Of a stretch of DNA of 64,000 nt, positions 1 through 9,173 are shown piece after piece (position 1 is the first letter of the stretch; every line of letters starts with the position of its first letter). Both the position numbers and the translations under genes were made by a program. The notes under the pieces were generated by a model. That model was given only the letters and a program-made list of their open reading frames with translations. It ran no database searches and had not been told where the DNA came from. Where the stretch lies: assembly GCF_000708045.1 (NCBI RefSeq), contig NZ_ANIE01000009.1:248001-312000 (forward strand), given 5' to 3'. Source of the stretch: Marinobacter nitratireducens (GTDB lineage Bacteria; Pseudomonadota; Gammaproteobacteria; Pseudomonadales; Oleiphilaceae).

Positions 1-185
1 ATGTGCACGTTCACGAAGGCGTCAGTGAAGAGGATTTCGTGAAAATGCGCACCGAGAGGGACGCGACCCTGGATATGCCGCGACTGATCCTGCCATCGGT
101 TCAGGTCAACATGCGGGCAGGGCATATGCCGCCGGCCGAGGATAACGGCCAGGTTTATCTGAAAGTTCCGATTAACCTGTTCTGA
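1..185 (+). CDS. MBL-fold metallo-hydrolase, C-terminal end (partial)
   Basis: Only the last 60 or so codons are in the window; the frame is open to the left edge (codons begin at base 3) and ends in TGA at 183-185. The tail contains PRLILPSVQVNMRAGHMPP and a final PEDNG-like segment (PAEDNGQVYLK), which I recognise as the end of Zn-dependent hydrolases of the persulfide dioxygenase (ETHE1/Blh-like) type. The metal-binding HxHxDH motif would lie upstream, outside the window, so activity cannot be judged. The SulP transporter gene starts 7 bases after the stop, so the two are probably cotranscribed. Family assignment is from memory of the C-terminal motif; substrate is inference. Confidence 0.7.
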   Translation, partial: VHVHEGVSEEDFVKMRTERDATLDMPRLILPSVQVNMRAGHMPPAEDNGQVYLKVPINLF

Positions 186-192
186 GTGACTG

Positions 193-1926
193 ATGAACCT
201 CAAACGTTATTTTCCGATCCTCGACTGGTTACCGGATTACGGCCGCCACCAGGCCACCAGTGATCTGGTGGCGGCGGTCATCGTGACCGTCATGCTGATT
301 CCCCAGTCGCTGGCATACGCACTGCTGGCCGGCCTGCCGGCCGAGGTAGGGTTGTACGCCAGTATCCTGCCTCTGATCGTGTATGCCATTTTCGGTACCA
401 GCCGGACGCTGTCGGTGGGCCCGGTGGCCGTCGCCTCCCTGATGACAGCCGCAGCCCTGGCGCCACTGGCCGCGGTGGGAACCCCCGAATATGTGGCGGG
501 TGCCGTTCTGCTCGCGGTGATGTCGGGCCTGATGCTGACGGTAATGGGCATACTTCGCCTCGGCTTTCTGGCCAACTTCCTCAGCCACCCGGTGATTTCG
601 GGGTTTATTACCGCATCCGGCCTGGTGATTGCCGCCAGCCAGCTCAAGCATATCTTTGGGATCGAGGCGTCCGGCCATAACCTGATTGAAATCCTGGAGT
701 CGGTGTATTCCGGTCTTGGTGATACCAACCTGGCGACGCTTGGTATTGGTGTTGGGGCATTGCTGTTACTGATATTCGCTCGAAAACGCCTGAAACCGTT
801 GCTGACCGCGATGGGCCTGACGCCCCGGATGGCGGATATCCTGACCAAGACCGCACCGATTCTGGCGGTGCTGATCACCACCCTGGTGGCCTGGTCATTG
901 CAGCTGGATCAACAGGGCGTCAAATTGGTGGGGGATGTACCGTCCGGCCTGCCTGCGCTGACCCTGCCGACCCTTGATATGGGGCTTTGGCAGCAACTTG
1001 CGGTCAGTGCCCTGCTGATCAGCGTGGTTGGGTTTGTCGAATCCGTCTCTGTTGGACAGACGCTGGCAGCCAAACGCCGGCAGCGTATTGATCCTGACCA
1101 GGAACTGATCGGATTGGGAACGGCCAATATGAGTGCCGGATTTTCCGGTGGCATGCCGGTGACCGGTGGTTTCTCCCGCTCGGTGGTGAACTTTGATGCG
1201 GGTGCGGAAACGCCGGCCGCTGGCGCCTTCACCGCGGTGGGAATTGCCCTGGCGACTCTGTTCCTGACACCGGCGATTGCGTTTCTGCCCAAGGCCACGC
1301 TGGCCGCAACTATTATTGTGGCGGTATCCACCCTGATTGACCTCCCGGCGCTGGCTCGCACCTGGCGGTATTCGAGAACCGATTTCGGCGCCATGCTGGC
1401 AACCATCGTCCTGACGCTGGCGCACAGTGTCGAGGCCGGCATTATTGCCGGGGTGGCCCTCTCCATTGGCCTGTTCCTCTATCGGACCAGTCGCCCCCAC
1501 AGTGCGGTTGTGGGACTGGTACCCGGCACCGAGCATTTTCGCAATGTCTTACGCCATGACGTGGAACTGTGCCCGAAAATCACCTTCCTGCGGGTGGACG
1601 AAAGCCTCTACTTCGCCAACGCCCGCTTCCTGGAGGAAACCGTGATGGACCTGGTGACCCGGGAGCCGGAGCTCAAGGAGCTGGTGCTGGTCTGCCCGGC
1701 GGTTAACCTCATTGATGCCTCGGCGCTGGAGAGCCTGGAGGCCATTAATGATCGGCTTCGGGATGCCGGCGTGAATCTGCACCTGTCGGAAGTCAAAGGG
1801 CCCGTCATGGACCGCCTGAAGGGCTCGGATCTGTTAAGGCATCTCACGGGGCGGGTCTTCCTGAGCAGCTATGAGGCTTGGCAGGCGCTGACGGATAAGA
1901 CCTCTCCCCTGAAAGAAACCGCCTGA
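193..1926 (+). CDS. SulP family inorganic anion transporter with STAS domain
   Basis: 577 residues, the normal length for bacterial SulP carriers. The N-terminal part carries the family signature around residues 35-60 (MLIPQSLAYALLAGLP, then YASILPLIVYAIFGTSR), followed by about a dozen hydrophobic segments to residue ~430. The last ~120 residues form a STAS domain (EAL-like LVCPAVNLIDASALESLE). SulP proteins move sulfate, bicarbonate or other anions across the inner membrane; the substrate here cannot be read from sequence. The start ATG lies 7 bases after the stop of the MBL hydrolase, suggesting one transcript and perhaps a link to sulfur oxidation products. No carbonic anhydrase gene or domain, which often marks bicarbonate SulPs, is attached. 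Confidence 0.93.
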   Translation: MNLKRYFPILDWLPDYGRHQATSDLVAAVIVTVMLIPQSLAYALLAGLPAEVGLYASILPLIVYAIFGTSRTLSVGPVAVASLMTAAALAPLAAVGTPEYVAGAVLLAVMSGLMLTVMGILRLGFLANFLSHPVISGFITASGLVIAASQLKHIFGIEASGHNLIEILESVYSGLGDTNLATLGIGVGALLLLIFARKRLKPLLTAMGLTPRMADILTKTAPILAVLITTLVAWSLQLDQQGVKLVGDVPSGLPALTLPTLDMGLWQQLAVSALLISVVGFVESVSVGQTLAAKRRQRIDPDQELIGLGTANMSAGFSGGMPVTGGFSRSVVNFDAGAETPAAGAFTAVGIALATLFLTPAIAFLPKATLAATIIVAVSTLIDLPALARTWRYSRTDFGAMLATIVLTLAHSVEAGIIAGVALSIGLFLYRTSRPHSAVVGLVPGTEHFRNVLRHDVELCPKITFLRVDESLYFANARFLEETVMDLVTREPELKELVLVCPAVNLIDASALESLEAINDRLRDAGVNLHLSEVKGPVMDRLKGSDLLRHLTGRVFLSSYEAWQALTDKTSPLKETA

Positions 1927-2008
1927 TTCCAGCGCACCCCTTGCCCTTCGGGTAGGGTGGGCCGGTATCATGATAATCGCGTCTTATTCGATTCAGTGGT
2001 AAAGCCCC

Positions 2009-2668
2009 ATGGGTATGACCGAGAACCTGCTTTCCATCAGCCAATGGTGGATCACCTGTGCCCTGTTTGTGGTGGTTCTATTCCTTGCCGTGCGCAGTGT
2101 CGACTGGCAACACCTGCGCGACGATAACCCTCTGCAGCATTCGTTCTTCGGGGCCGCGGTTGCTCTGGGCTTCATCTGGCAGATGCGTGCCGGTATTTCG
2201 CCCGGTCTGGCTATCCATATTTTCGGTATGACGGCGATCACTCTGATGCTGGGGTGGGCTCTGGCGGTACTGGCCGGCCTGATGGCGCTGGTGATTACGG
2301 TGATCACCGGCCGGGAGCCACTCCTGATGTTTGCGGCCAACGGGCTGGTGGCGGTGATGGTGCCGGCTCTGGTGAGCCACGGCATTATGCTGTGGGAACG
2401 GCGGCGGAATTTCCGGAACTTTTTCGCCTACATCTTCTTTTGTGGGTTTTTCGGGGCAGGCATTGCCGTTGCAGCCGCTGGCGCCGTGATGTGCCTGATG
2501 CTGTGGACCAGCGGGGTGTATGAATTCCCAGAGCTGATCCACGAGTATATCCGTTACTTGCCGCTGTTCATGCTGCCGGAGGGGTTTGTGAATGGCGCAT
2601 TTATTACCGGCCTGATGGTGTTTCATCCGGACCGGCTGACCACGCTGGACCAGAAGCGCTACCGCTGA
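2009..2668 (+). CDS. CbiM-like energy-coupling factor permease family membrane protein
   Basis: 219 residues with six or so hydrophobic helices. Segments such as RAGISPGLAIHIFGMTAITLM and LPLFMLPEGFVNGAFITGLMV match the CbiM-like S-component/integral membrane family linked to cobalt or nickel uptake, as seen in many gammaproteobacteria as a stand-alone gene. No CbiN, CbiQ or ATPase gene lies nearby, so it cannot be a complete ECF transporter from this locus alone. A second ATG two codons downstream is an alternative start; neither has a strong ribosome site. It converges on the GGDEF-EAL gene with a 9-base gap. Confidence 0.75.
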   Translation: MGMTENLLSISQWWITCALFVVVLFLAVRSVDWQHLRDDNPLQHSFFGAAVALGFIWQMRAGISPGLAIHIFGMTAITLMLGWALAVLAGLMALVITVITGREPLLMFAANGLVAVMVPALVSHGIMLWERRRNFRNFFAYIFFCGFFGAGIAVAAAGAVMCLMLWTSGVYEFPELIHEYIRYLPLFMLPEGFVNGAFITGLMVFHPDRLTTLDQKRYR

Positions 2669-2677
2669 GCGCTGGAA

Positions 2678-4801
2678 TCAGGCCTCGGGAAACAGTGTGT
2701 CGGATTGCCCCGGCTCTGATCCGGGCTTGTATTTCTGATCCCAGTCGTTTGCCCAGGCCAATACTTCACCCGCGGGCAGCGGGCGGGCGATACCAAAGCC
2801 CTGTATCTGGTCGCATCCCATGCTCCGGAGGGCTCTGGCATGATCGGGGGTTTCCACGCCCTCGGCGAGCACCGGCCGTGAGAAGCGCTGAGCCAGGAAG
2901 ATCACGCTTTCCACAATGGCACGGTCGTTGGCATTCGTCAGCATGTTCAGGACAAAGCTCTGATCGATCTTGATCATGTCCACTGGCAGGGTTCTCAGAT
3001 AGGTCAGGGAGGAAAACCCCGTGCCAAAATCATCCAGTCCCACCTGAAGCCCCATTTCCCGGCAGCGGCTGAGCACATTGCTGGCATGTTTGGTGTCTTC
3101 AAGGGCTGTGGATTCCAACACTTCCAGTGTGACCAGGCCTGGGTCCAGTCCGGGGTGGCTGTGCAGGTAGCTTTCCAGGTAGTCGGCAAAGCTGCGGTCC
3201 ATCAGGTGTTGGGCGCTGATGTTGATGCTGACCCCAAACCTGTGGCCGGCTTCCCGCCAGATGTTCATCTGGTGAATGGCTTCCTTAAGCACCCACTGGC
3301 CCAATGGAACTTCCAGATAACTGTTCTCAAGGGTTGGAAGGAACTGACCGGGAGCCAACAGACCGTGCTCCGGATGCTGCCAGCGGATCAGGGCTTCGAA
3401 TCCCATCAGGCGATTGTCCGAGAGCCGAATCTGGGGTTGGAAGTAGAGGCAGAACTCGTCGTTTTCGAGGGCCCGGGCGATTTCTGTCAACTGCTCGCGC
3501 CGTTGTTTGCGGAACTCGTTCAGGTCCGGGTCAAACAAGTGGTACTGGTTGCGCCCCTTTTCCTTGGCGGAATACATGGCCTGGTCTGCATGCCGGATCA
3601 GCCCCTCTGCGTCGCCCTGGTCCTCGGGATAGCGGGTGATACCGAGACTGGCGGTGAGGGAAATGGTCTGGTCCTGAGCCGACAGAGGTTCCGCTACGGT
3701 GGCGAGTATGCGCTGGTAAACACTCTCATGGCCACCGCTTTTGAGCAACAGAACAAACTCATCGCCGCCAACACGCGCCACGGTATCGCCACTGCGGAGC
3801 GTATGCGTCAGTCGCTCAGCGGTGGTTTTCAGGATCCGGTCGCCCTCGGCTTTGCCGAATCGCTCGTTCAGTGATTTGAATCCATCCAGATCCAGGTAGC
3901 AGATGGATAATGTCCGTTTCTGCCTGTCTGCGTAAGCCTTCGCCGATTGCAGCCGCTCTTCGAGAAGCTGCCGGTTGGGCAAGCCGGTCAGTTCATCGTA
4001 ATTGGCAGCGCGGTCGAGCTCCTTGGCGTGGTTTTTCAAAGTGGTTATGTCCGAGAATGCCGCCACATGGTAGTACTGCCCGGGCTCTTCGAGATGGACC
4101 CGGCTGATGGACAACAACTCGATGTATTCCTCGCCGTTCTTCCTGCGGTTCCAGATTTCGCCTCGCCAGTGGTCGGTTGTTTCGATGGTGTGCCACATGG
4201 ACTGGTAGTACTCACGGGAATGACGACCGGAGCTCAGGATGCTCGGTAACAGTCCGAGAACCTCTTCCCGACCGTAACCGGTAATCCGTGAAAAGGCAGG
4301 ATTGACGTCGAGAATACGGTTATTACGGTCGGTGATGATGATCGCTTCGTGGCTACGGTCGAAGACACTGGCGGCAATACGGAGGTTGCGTTCGCCGTTC
4401 TTGCGGTCAGAGATGTTGTTGAGGATGGCCACGAAACCGGCGCGGGCTCCCTCCTGAACGGGTTCAATGGGCTTGCAGAGGCAATGCACCCAGAACGGCT
4501 GCCCGCTGCGGGTGTAATTCAGGATGTCGGCGCTGGTGCTTTCCCCCCGAAACAGGGCCCGGCGAAACTTCTTGATGGTGTCGGGATCCGTATCCGGGCC
4601 GTAGAGGACATCACGGGGGGCTTTGCCTCGGATGTTATCGATATGATAACCGGTTTGTTCCTCGAAGCTGGGGTTGACCCATTCAATCATGCCCGCCTCG
4701 TCCAGGATGACGACGAGGTTCCTGGTGGCAAAAGCGACACTGGCGAGACGCCCGACAAGCTCATCAGAAAGGTTGGATGTCGGATCGTGAGGGCTTCGCA
4801 T
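2678..4801 (-). CDS. PAS-PAS-GGDEF-EAL cyclic-di-GMP enzyme
   Basis: 707 residues, no membrane segment, so probably cytoplasmic. Two PAS domains occupy residues ~20-260 (WVNPSFEEQTGY and DVNPAFSRITGY cores), then a GGDEF domain with an intact GGDEF at 345-349 and an RSGD inhibitory-site motif five residues before it, then an EAL domain with EAL at 469-471, NISAQHL, DDFGTG and AEGVE motifs all present. Both halves therefore look catalytically competent; in such tandem proteins the phosphodiesterase activity often dominates, which is inference here. Transcribed on its own from the 226-bp gap upstream (4802-5027), in which I find no clear promoter. One of five c-di-GMP enzymes in the window. Confidence 0.93.
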   Translation of the reverse strand: MRSPHDPTSNLSDELVGRLASVAFATRNLVVILDEAGMIEWVNPSFEEQTGYHIDNIRGKAPRDVLYGPDTDPDTIKKFRRALFRGESTSADILNYTRSGQPFWVHCLCKPIEPVQEGARAGFVAILNNISDRKNGERNLRIAASVFDRSHEAIIITDRNNRILDVNPAFSRITGYGREEVLGLLPSILSSGRHSREYYQSMWHTIETTDHWRGEIWNRRKNGEEYIELLSISRVHLEEPGQYYHVAAFSDITTLKNHAKELDRAANYDELTGLPNRQLLEERLQSAKAYADRQKRTLSICYLDLDGFKSLNERFGKAEGDRILKTTAERLTHTLRSGDTVARVGGDEFVLLLKSGGHESVYQRILATVAEPLSAQDQTISLTASLGITRYPEDQGDAEGLIRHADQAMYSAKEKGRNQYHLFDPDLNEFRKQRREQLTEIARALENDEFCLYFQPQIRLSDNRLMGFEALIRWQHPEHGLLAPGQFLPTLENSYLEVPLGQWVLKEAIHQMNIWREAGHRFGVSINISAQHLMDRSFADYLESYLHSHPGLDPGLVTLEVLESTALEDTKHASNVLSRCREMGLQVGLDDFGTGFSSLTYLRTLPVDMIKIDQSFVLNMLTNANDRAIVESVIFLAQRFSRPVLAEGVETPDHARALRSMGCDQIQGFGIARPLPAGEVLAWANDWDQKYKPGSEPGQSDTLFPEA

Positions 4802-5027
4802 GGAAATGATTCTTAGGCGATGGATTTCGGGTCAGATGTCTCCGTCCTTGAGAACAAAGTCACTGTAGCATTCCGGGCGTTCAAAAAATGATCAGTACTT
4901 TCCGGGGGCGATAATCGGGCGCTTCCGGGCCAGATTACCTTTGCATGCTACATTTCGGGGGCGGGAATGCTATAACCGGATGGTCGGATACCGTTTGACG
5001 GGTATCAATTTACTGAAGGCTTTACCG

Positions 5028-5561
5028 TCAGGAACGCCAACGGGAGTGCTTTTGAAGTTTTCGCTGTAACGTCCGGCGATGCATGTTCAATGCTCTGGCC
5101 GTGGCGGAGACGTTGCCCTCGTGCTCATTCAGTACCCGCTGAATGTGCTCCCATTCCATTTCCTCAACCGAGGGGGGTTCCGGACGCAGTTCTGGGGTTG
5201 CTTCCAATGGTTCGAATCCGTTGATCAACTGGCTGACGCTGACCGGTTTGCACAGGTAATTCACGGCGCCGCGGCGCATGGCTTCGACGGCGGTGGCGAT
5301 GCTGCCGTAACCGGTCAGGACCAGAACGTCCAGATCCCGTTGCGCTGAAAGCAGTTCGGGCAATAATTGCAGGCCGCTCTCGCCCGCCAGATTGAGATCC
5401 AGCACGCATCGGTCAATATGGGTTGATTCGAGTACAGACAAAGCCTCGACGGGCGTTGTGGCGCAGCTGACCCGATAGCCATGCCGGGCGAGGGAGCGCG
5501 CCAGTACTTGCAGGAAGGCGTCGTCATCGTCGATCAGTAACCAGTGGCTCTCGTTTGTCAT
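5028..5561 (-). CDS. regA: RegA/PrrA/ActR-type response regulator
   Basis: 177 residues: a receiver domain with acidic DDDD pocket near residues 11-14, phospho-acceptor Asp in CVLDLNLAGESGL, and conserved Lys in NYLCKPVS; then a short Fis-type helix-turn-helix at the C-terminus (NVSATARALNMHRRTLQRKL). The MHRRTLQRKL helix is the hallmark of the RegA/PrrA/ActR redox regulators, which control respiration, terminal oxidases and carbon or nitrogen metabolism. It overlaps the upstream kinase gene by 4 bases (ATGA), so the pair is translationally coupled. Slightly shorter than or equal to typical RegA (about 180 residues). Target genes cannot be read here, but the divergent copper receptor is a candidate. 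Confidence 0.88.
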   Translation of the reverse strand: MTNESHWLLIDDDDAFLQVLARSLARHGYRVSCATTPVEALSVLESTHIDRCVLDLNLAGESGLQLLPELLSAQRDLDVLVLTGYGSIATAVEAMRRGAVNYLCKPVSVSQLINGFEPLEATPELRPEPPSVEEMEWEHIQRVLNEHEGNVSATARALNMHRRTLQRKLQKHSRWRS

Positions 5562-6859
5562 GAACGGCTCCCGGCGGGATCGGTGGAAGTGTCGGAGGAA
5601 GAGGCTTGAGGCAAATTGATAATCATGGTGGTGCCGGTGGGCGCCACACTGGCCTTTAGCGTCCCGCCGAGGCGCTGGATAGTGGCATTGGACAGGAACA
5701 GGCCCACACCCAGACCGTTTTCCGAGGTGACGATGGTTTCACCGGGGGGGGCTTCTCGGGCCAGATCCAGGCCCTCGCCGTGATCCTCGACAATGAGCTC
5801 GATCCGTCCCGGATCGGCCAGACGAGTGCGCACGCCAACCCAGTCCGGGCTGGCGGTGAGGGCATTGGCCAACAGATTCAGGATCGCCTGATCCAGGGTC
5901 GCATCCACCTGGACCTGCACCCCATCGGTAGGCAGGGACCATTCGAGGGCACCAGCGGGCCAGAGCAGGGTGGCGGATTCCTTTAATCGCCGCAGCCAAT
6001 CGCCCAGGTTGAGGGTTTCCAGCTGTGCGGTCTTCGCCTGCACCGCAGCGGCGGTAAGATGCTGTAGATGCTGGGAGCAGAGGGCCAGTTGCTGCTCCAT
6101 CAAATCAAGGTCTTCCTTCCGACTAACGCCATCCGAGTCGGAACGGAGTTCATCCACCAGCAGGGCCATGGTGTTCAGCGGGGTACCCAGGCGGTGGGCA
6201 ACAGAAGCAGCAGACAGGCCGAGAGCGATGATCTGTTCGTCTCGGAGCCGGGTTTCGCGAATCATCGAGAGTTGCAACTGCTGGCGGCGCATGCGTCTGG
6301 CCAGGGTGCCGACCACCAGCAGGAGAATGGCAGCCGTCAGGACGAAGGTAACCCACATCCCGAACAGGTGCAGTTCCGTGAGCAGGGTTGAATTGTGCTG
6401 CTGGTGAGACGCGGTGTGAGTGACCGGTGAGTGCCAGGCCACAAGAGCCGTGTAAACCGCAACGCCGAGTACCGTCAGCGCGATGCCCTGATTCAGGGGA
6501 ACGAGGATGATGGCCATGGCAATCGGTAGCAGCAGCAACGAGGTCAGAGGGTTGGTATAGCCCCCGGTCAGCAGCAGCCAGGCGCCGATCAGGAGCAGAT
6601 CCAGGGCCAGGCCGGCGCTGACCGTCAGAACCGAGGCGGGTGGGCGGCGGGTGAACCAGAGCCAGCCCAGGGTCGCTAACACCGCATAAAGCAGGCAGAA
6701 CAGCAGCGCCGGAACCTGGTGGGGAAACGAGACCACCGTCTCGGCGACTGCAAGGGCCACCAGCTGAATCAGGGCGATGGCGAGGCGCATGCCGAGCAGG
6801 TACCGGGCGGCCTGCTGGAAGCCGGTCTGTGAGTGAGTTAGCCATTCCATGAAGCGCAT
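5558..6859 (-). CDS. regB: RegB/PrrB/ActS-type redox-sensing histidine kinase
   Basis: Sensor kinase with six hydrophobic helices over the first ~200 residues, a GGYTNPL motif between two of them, an H-box (AHRLGTPLNTM), a Cys in the dimerisation region (LALCSQHLQHL) and a complete ATPase domain (LNLLANALTAS, GLGVGLFLSN). In RegB the GGxxNPF loop binds ubiquinone and a Cys of the same region is the redox switch; both positions look conserved here, with L for F. The frame is open to an ATG at 6943, but residues before MRFMEWL are unlike the family, so I place the start at 6859 (another ATG is at 6850); no start has a clear ribosome site. Forms an overlapping operon with the regA-type regulator. 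Confidence 0.87.
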   Translation of the reverse strand: MRFMEWLTHSQTGFQQAARYLLGMRLAIALIQLVALAVAETVVSFPHQVPALLFCLLYAVLATLGWLWFTRRPPASVLTVSAGLALDLLLIGAWLLLTGGYTNPLTSLLLLPIAMAIILVPLNQGIALTVLGVAVYTALVAWHSPVTHTASHQQHNSTLLTELHLFGMWVTFVLTAAILLLVVGTLARRMRRQQLQLSMIRETRLRDEQIIALGLSAASVAHRLGTPLNTMALLVDELRSDSDGVSRKEDLDLMEQQLALCSQHLQHLTAAAVQAKTAQLETLNLGDWLRRLKESATLLWPAGALEWSLPTDGVQVQVDATLDQAILNLLANALTASPDWVGVRTRLADPGRIELIVEDHGEGLDLAREAPPGETIVTSENGLGVGLFLSNATIQRLGGTLKASVAPTGTTMIINLPQASSSDTSTDPAGSRS

Positions 6860-6985
6860 TCTAGCGGGTTTTGACGGCTCACACCCGGAGAATACCCGCT
6901 TCGGGATGCGGCATTCTGTCTCACGCGCGGTGAGCGGCCACACATTACTATGTCGGCTGATTGAGTCGGGACAGGATAATGTGGG

Positions 6986-9004
6986 ATGGCAGTAAATGTT
7001 GTAGGCCGCGCGGCCGTTTTAACCGTAGCCGGCATGTTGGGTGCACCCATGGTTGCGCTGGCGGAAGAAAGTACCGAAGAGAGGATGGAAACGCTGCCGG
7101 TGATCCGTGTAACGGAAGGACAGGTAGCGGCCCCGGCGGCGGAGATTCTTGCGCCAGAGCCGGTCCGGCGCCTGGCTTCGGATCCTGCGGTGTCGTTGTC
7201 CCGAATGGGTGGGCGCGGGCTTGATCCCATTGTCCGTGGTCAAGGGCAGGAGCGGGTCGATGTCCTGCTGGATGGTATCCGCGTTGAAGGTGCCTGTCCC
7301 AATCGCATGGATCCCCCGACCAGTCGACTGAGCGCTGCGCTGGCGCCGCTTCTTCAGGTGCGCACCACAAACCGGACGCTACGATGGGGGCCGATCAGCG
7401 GCGGCCAGGTCGTCGCGACAACGCCCTCGCCGGACCTGGGCGATGATGGGCTGGCTGGGCATATTACGGTCGGAGGCTCGGACAATGGTACGAGCAGGCT
7501 GGTGAACGGTGGTATAGCGGTGGGGGGCGCCCAGGGCTGGGTTCGCGCCGCCGGTGGTTACGAAGAAGCTGACGATTATGAAGACGGCGATGGTAATGAG
7601 GTCCGCAGTGCCTATGAGAATGCCGAGGGCCGCCTTGATGCGGCCTGGCTCGCTGACGATGGGTTTTACATAAAGGGCCTGGTCAGCCGGCAAGAAGAAC
7701 GCGACGTCAAGTACGCGGGCTCGGGAATGGACGCGCCCAAAACCGATACCGACATTGCCCGGGTCGAGCTGGGGGCTCCCGTGGCCCAAGGCGACTGGAA
7801 CCTGCTGGCGTGGCAGGCGGATGTGGATCACGTCATGGATAACTTCAGCCTGAGAACGGCTACCATGAAGATGCTTACGGCCTCGGAGACCCGGACCCGT
7901 GGCGTCCGGCTGACCCTGGATCAAAGCCCCAACACCAAAACCGACTGGGCGGTGGGTGTGGACGCGGAAACCAACAACTGGGATGCCGAACGTTTTGGCG
8001 GTGCAACACTGGATACCCTGACCTCCGTGCTGTGGCCGGACGTGGACCGCACGCGTATTGGCCTGTTTGCCGAGCGTTTCTACCGGGTCCATCCGGCGCT
8101 TCAGGTCGGCGGTGGTGTTCGCTACGACCGGGTCGAAATGGAGGCCCGGTCGGCGGACAAGACCTTTGGCAATGCCATGATGCCGATGTCCGCGGCGGGC
8201 ATTTACGACAGTGTGTACGGCACCACGGACACCGACGCGGACGATAATAATGTCAGCGGGTTCGTCACCAGCAACTGGCGCTTTTCGACGCGCCAGTCAC
8301 TGGAGGTGACAGCCAGCCACAGCGTTCGCAGTCCAGGTGTGACCGAACGCTACATCGCCAGCTGGAGTATGAACCCGGCCATGCGTTGGGTGGGGAACCC
8401 GGCTCTGGATACGGAAAAGCACAACAAGCTCGAAATCGCGCTTGCCGGCCGCTCTGACGGTTGGCACTGGCGTCCTGCGGTGTGGATCGATCGTGTTGAT
8501 GATTTTGTCCTGCGTACCCGCGATAGCAGTCAGACCAGCGTCTATCGGAACATTGATGCTCGTTTGATGGGCGCCGAGGGTGTGCTGGGCTGGAGTGATG
8601 GTGCCTGGCGAAGTACCAGTTCACTGGCGGTCGTGCACGGCGAGAATCGTGATGACAACAAGGCCCTGCCGCAGATTCCTCCGGTTCAGTTCGTCCAGAC
8701 CCTGGGGTGGCAGCACCAGGGGCATCAGGTCGACGTGGAGTGGCAGCTGGCGCGACGGCAGGATCACGTGGATCTGGCGTCCGGCCTAGATGCTGGCACC
8801 TCCCCGGGCTACGGCGTGCTGAATGTGTCCGGCAGCCACCCGCTGACCGGCTACCTGAGGCTCAGCTGGGCCATCGATAACTTGCTGGACACGTCCTGGG
8901 CGCCTCATGTCAGTCGCGCCAATACCGATCCCTTTAACCCGGAAGCGGTGCGTGTGAATGAGCCGGGCAGAACCCTGAGGGCAGCGCTGACAGCACGCTG
9001 GTAA
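6986..9004 (+). CDS. oprC: TonB-dependent copper receptor (OprC/NosA type)
   Basis: 672 residues: signal peptide ending near LAEES, a TonB box (METLPVIRV, residues 34-42), plug domain, and a C-terminal beta-barrel ending in W. The plug contains ACPNRMDPPTS, the copper-receptor signature. Cys104 and Met108 form CxxxM, and His282-Met284 form HxM; together they reproduce the CxxxM-HxM copper site described for Pseudomonas OprC. It acts in the outer membrane, taking up copper with TonB energy. The gene is divergent from the RegB/RegA operon and shares its short promoter region. A rho-independent terminator follows 50 bases after the stop. Copper is thus a sequence-supported substrate rather than a guess from the family name alone. 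Confidence 0.9.
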   Translation: MAVNVVGRAAVLTVAGMLGAPMVALAEESTEERMETLPVIRVTEGQVAAPAAEILAPEPVRRLASDPAVSLSRMGGRGLDPIVRGQGQERVDVLLDGIRVEGACPNRMDPPTSRLSAALAPLLQVRTTNRTLRWGPISGGQVVATTPSPDLGDDGLAGHITVGGSDNGTSRLVNGGIAVGGAQGWVRAAGGYEEADDYEDGDGNEVRSAYENAEGRLDAAWLADDGFYIKGLVSRQEERDVKYAGSGMDAPKTDTDIARVELGAPVAQGDWNLLAWQADVDHVMDNFSLRTATMKMLTASETRTRGVRLTLDQSPNTKTDWAVGVDAETNNWDAERFGGATLDTLTSVLWPDVDRTRIGLFAERFYRVHPALQVGGGVRYDRVEMEARSADKTFGNAMMPMSAAGIYDSVYGTTDTDADDNNVSGFVTSNWRFSTRQSLEVTASHSVRSPGVTERYIASWSMNPAMRWVGNPALDTEKHNKLEIALAGRSDGWHWRPAVWIDRVDDFVLRTRDSSQTSVYRNIDARLMGAEGVLGWSDGAWRSTSSLAVVHGENRDDNKALPQIPPVQFVQTLGWQHQGHQVDVEWQLARRQDHVDLASGLDAGTSPGYGVLNVSGSHPLTGYLRLSWAIDNLLDTSWAPHVSRANTDPFNPEAVRVNEPGRTLRAALTARW

Positions 9005-9053
9005 TCAAGGTTATGGCGGTTGCCCGCTTCTCATAGCCGGCGGGTAACATTCT

Positions 9054-9092
9054 GCCTCGTGTGAATCTAATCTTCATACGAGGCTTTTTTTT
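9054..9092 (+). terminator. Rho-independent terminator after copper receptor gene
   Basis: A 12-base-pair stem (GCCTCGTGTGAA at 9054-9065 pairing with TTCATACGAGGC at 9073-9084, one G-T wobble) with a 7-base loop, followed by eight T residues at 9085-9092. Confidence 0.93.
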
Positions 9093-9173
9093 ATGCGATT
9101 ATTGATAACCATAGATTCTTAGCTAATTCCTTTGGTTAAACCTGTTGACCTGACTGCCTTTGGGAGGTGTTCC

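Noticed and set aside
3086-3874. 262-codon frame on the plus strand inside the GGDEF-EAL gene
   Set aside because: Antisense shadow of a clearly conserved gene; the translation shows no domain.
4987-5006. Hairpin GATACC/GGTATC downstream of the regA-type gene as a terminator
   Set aside because: Only a 6-base stem and no T-run follows on the minus strand; not a convincing rho-independent terminator.
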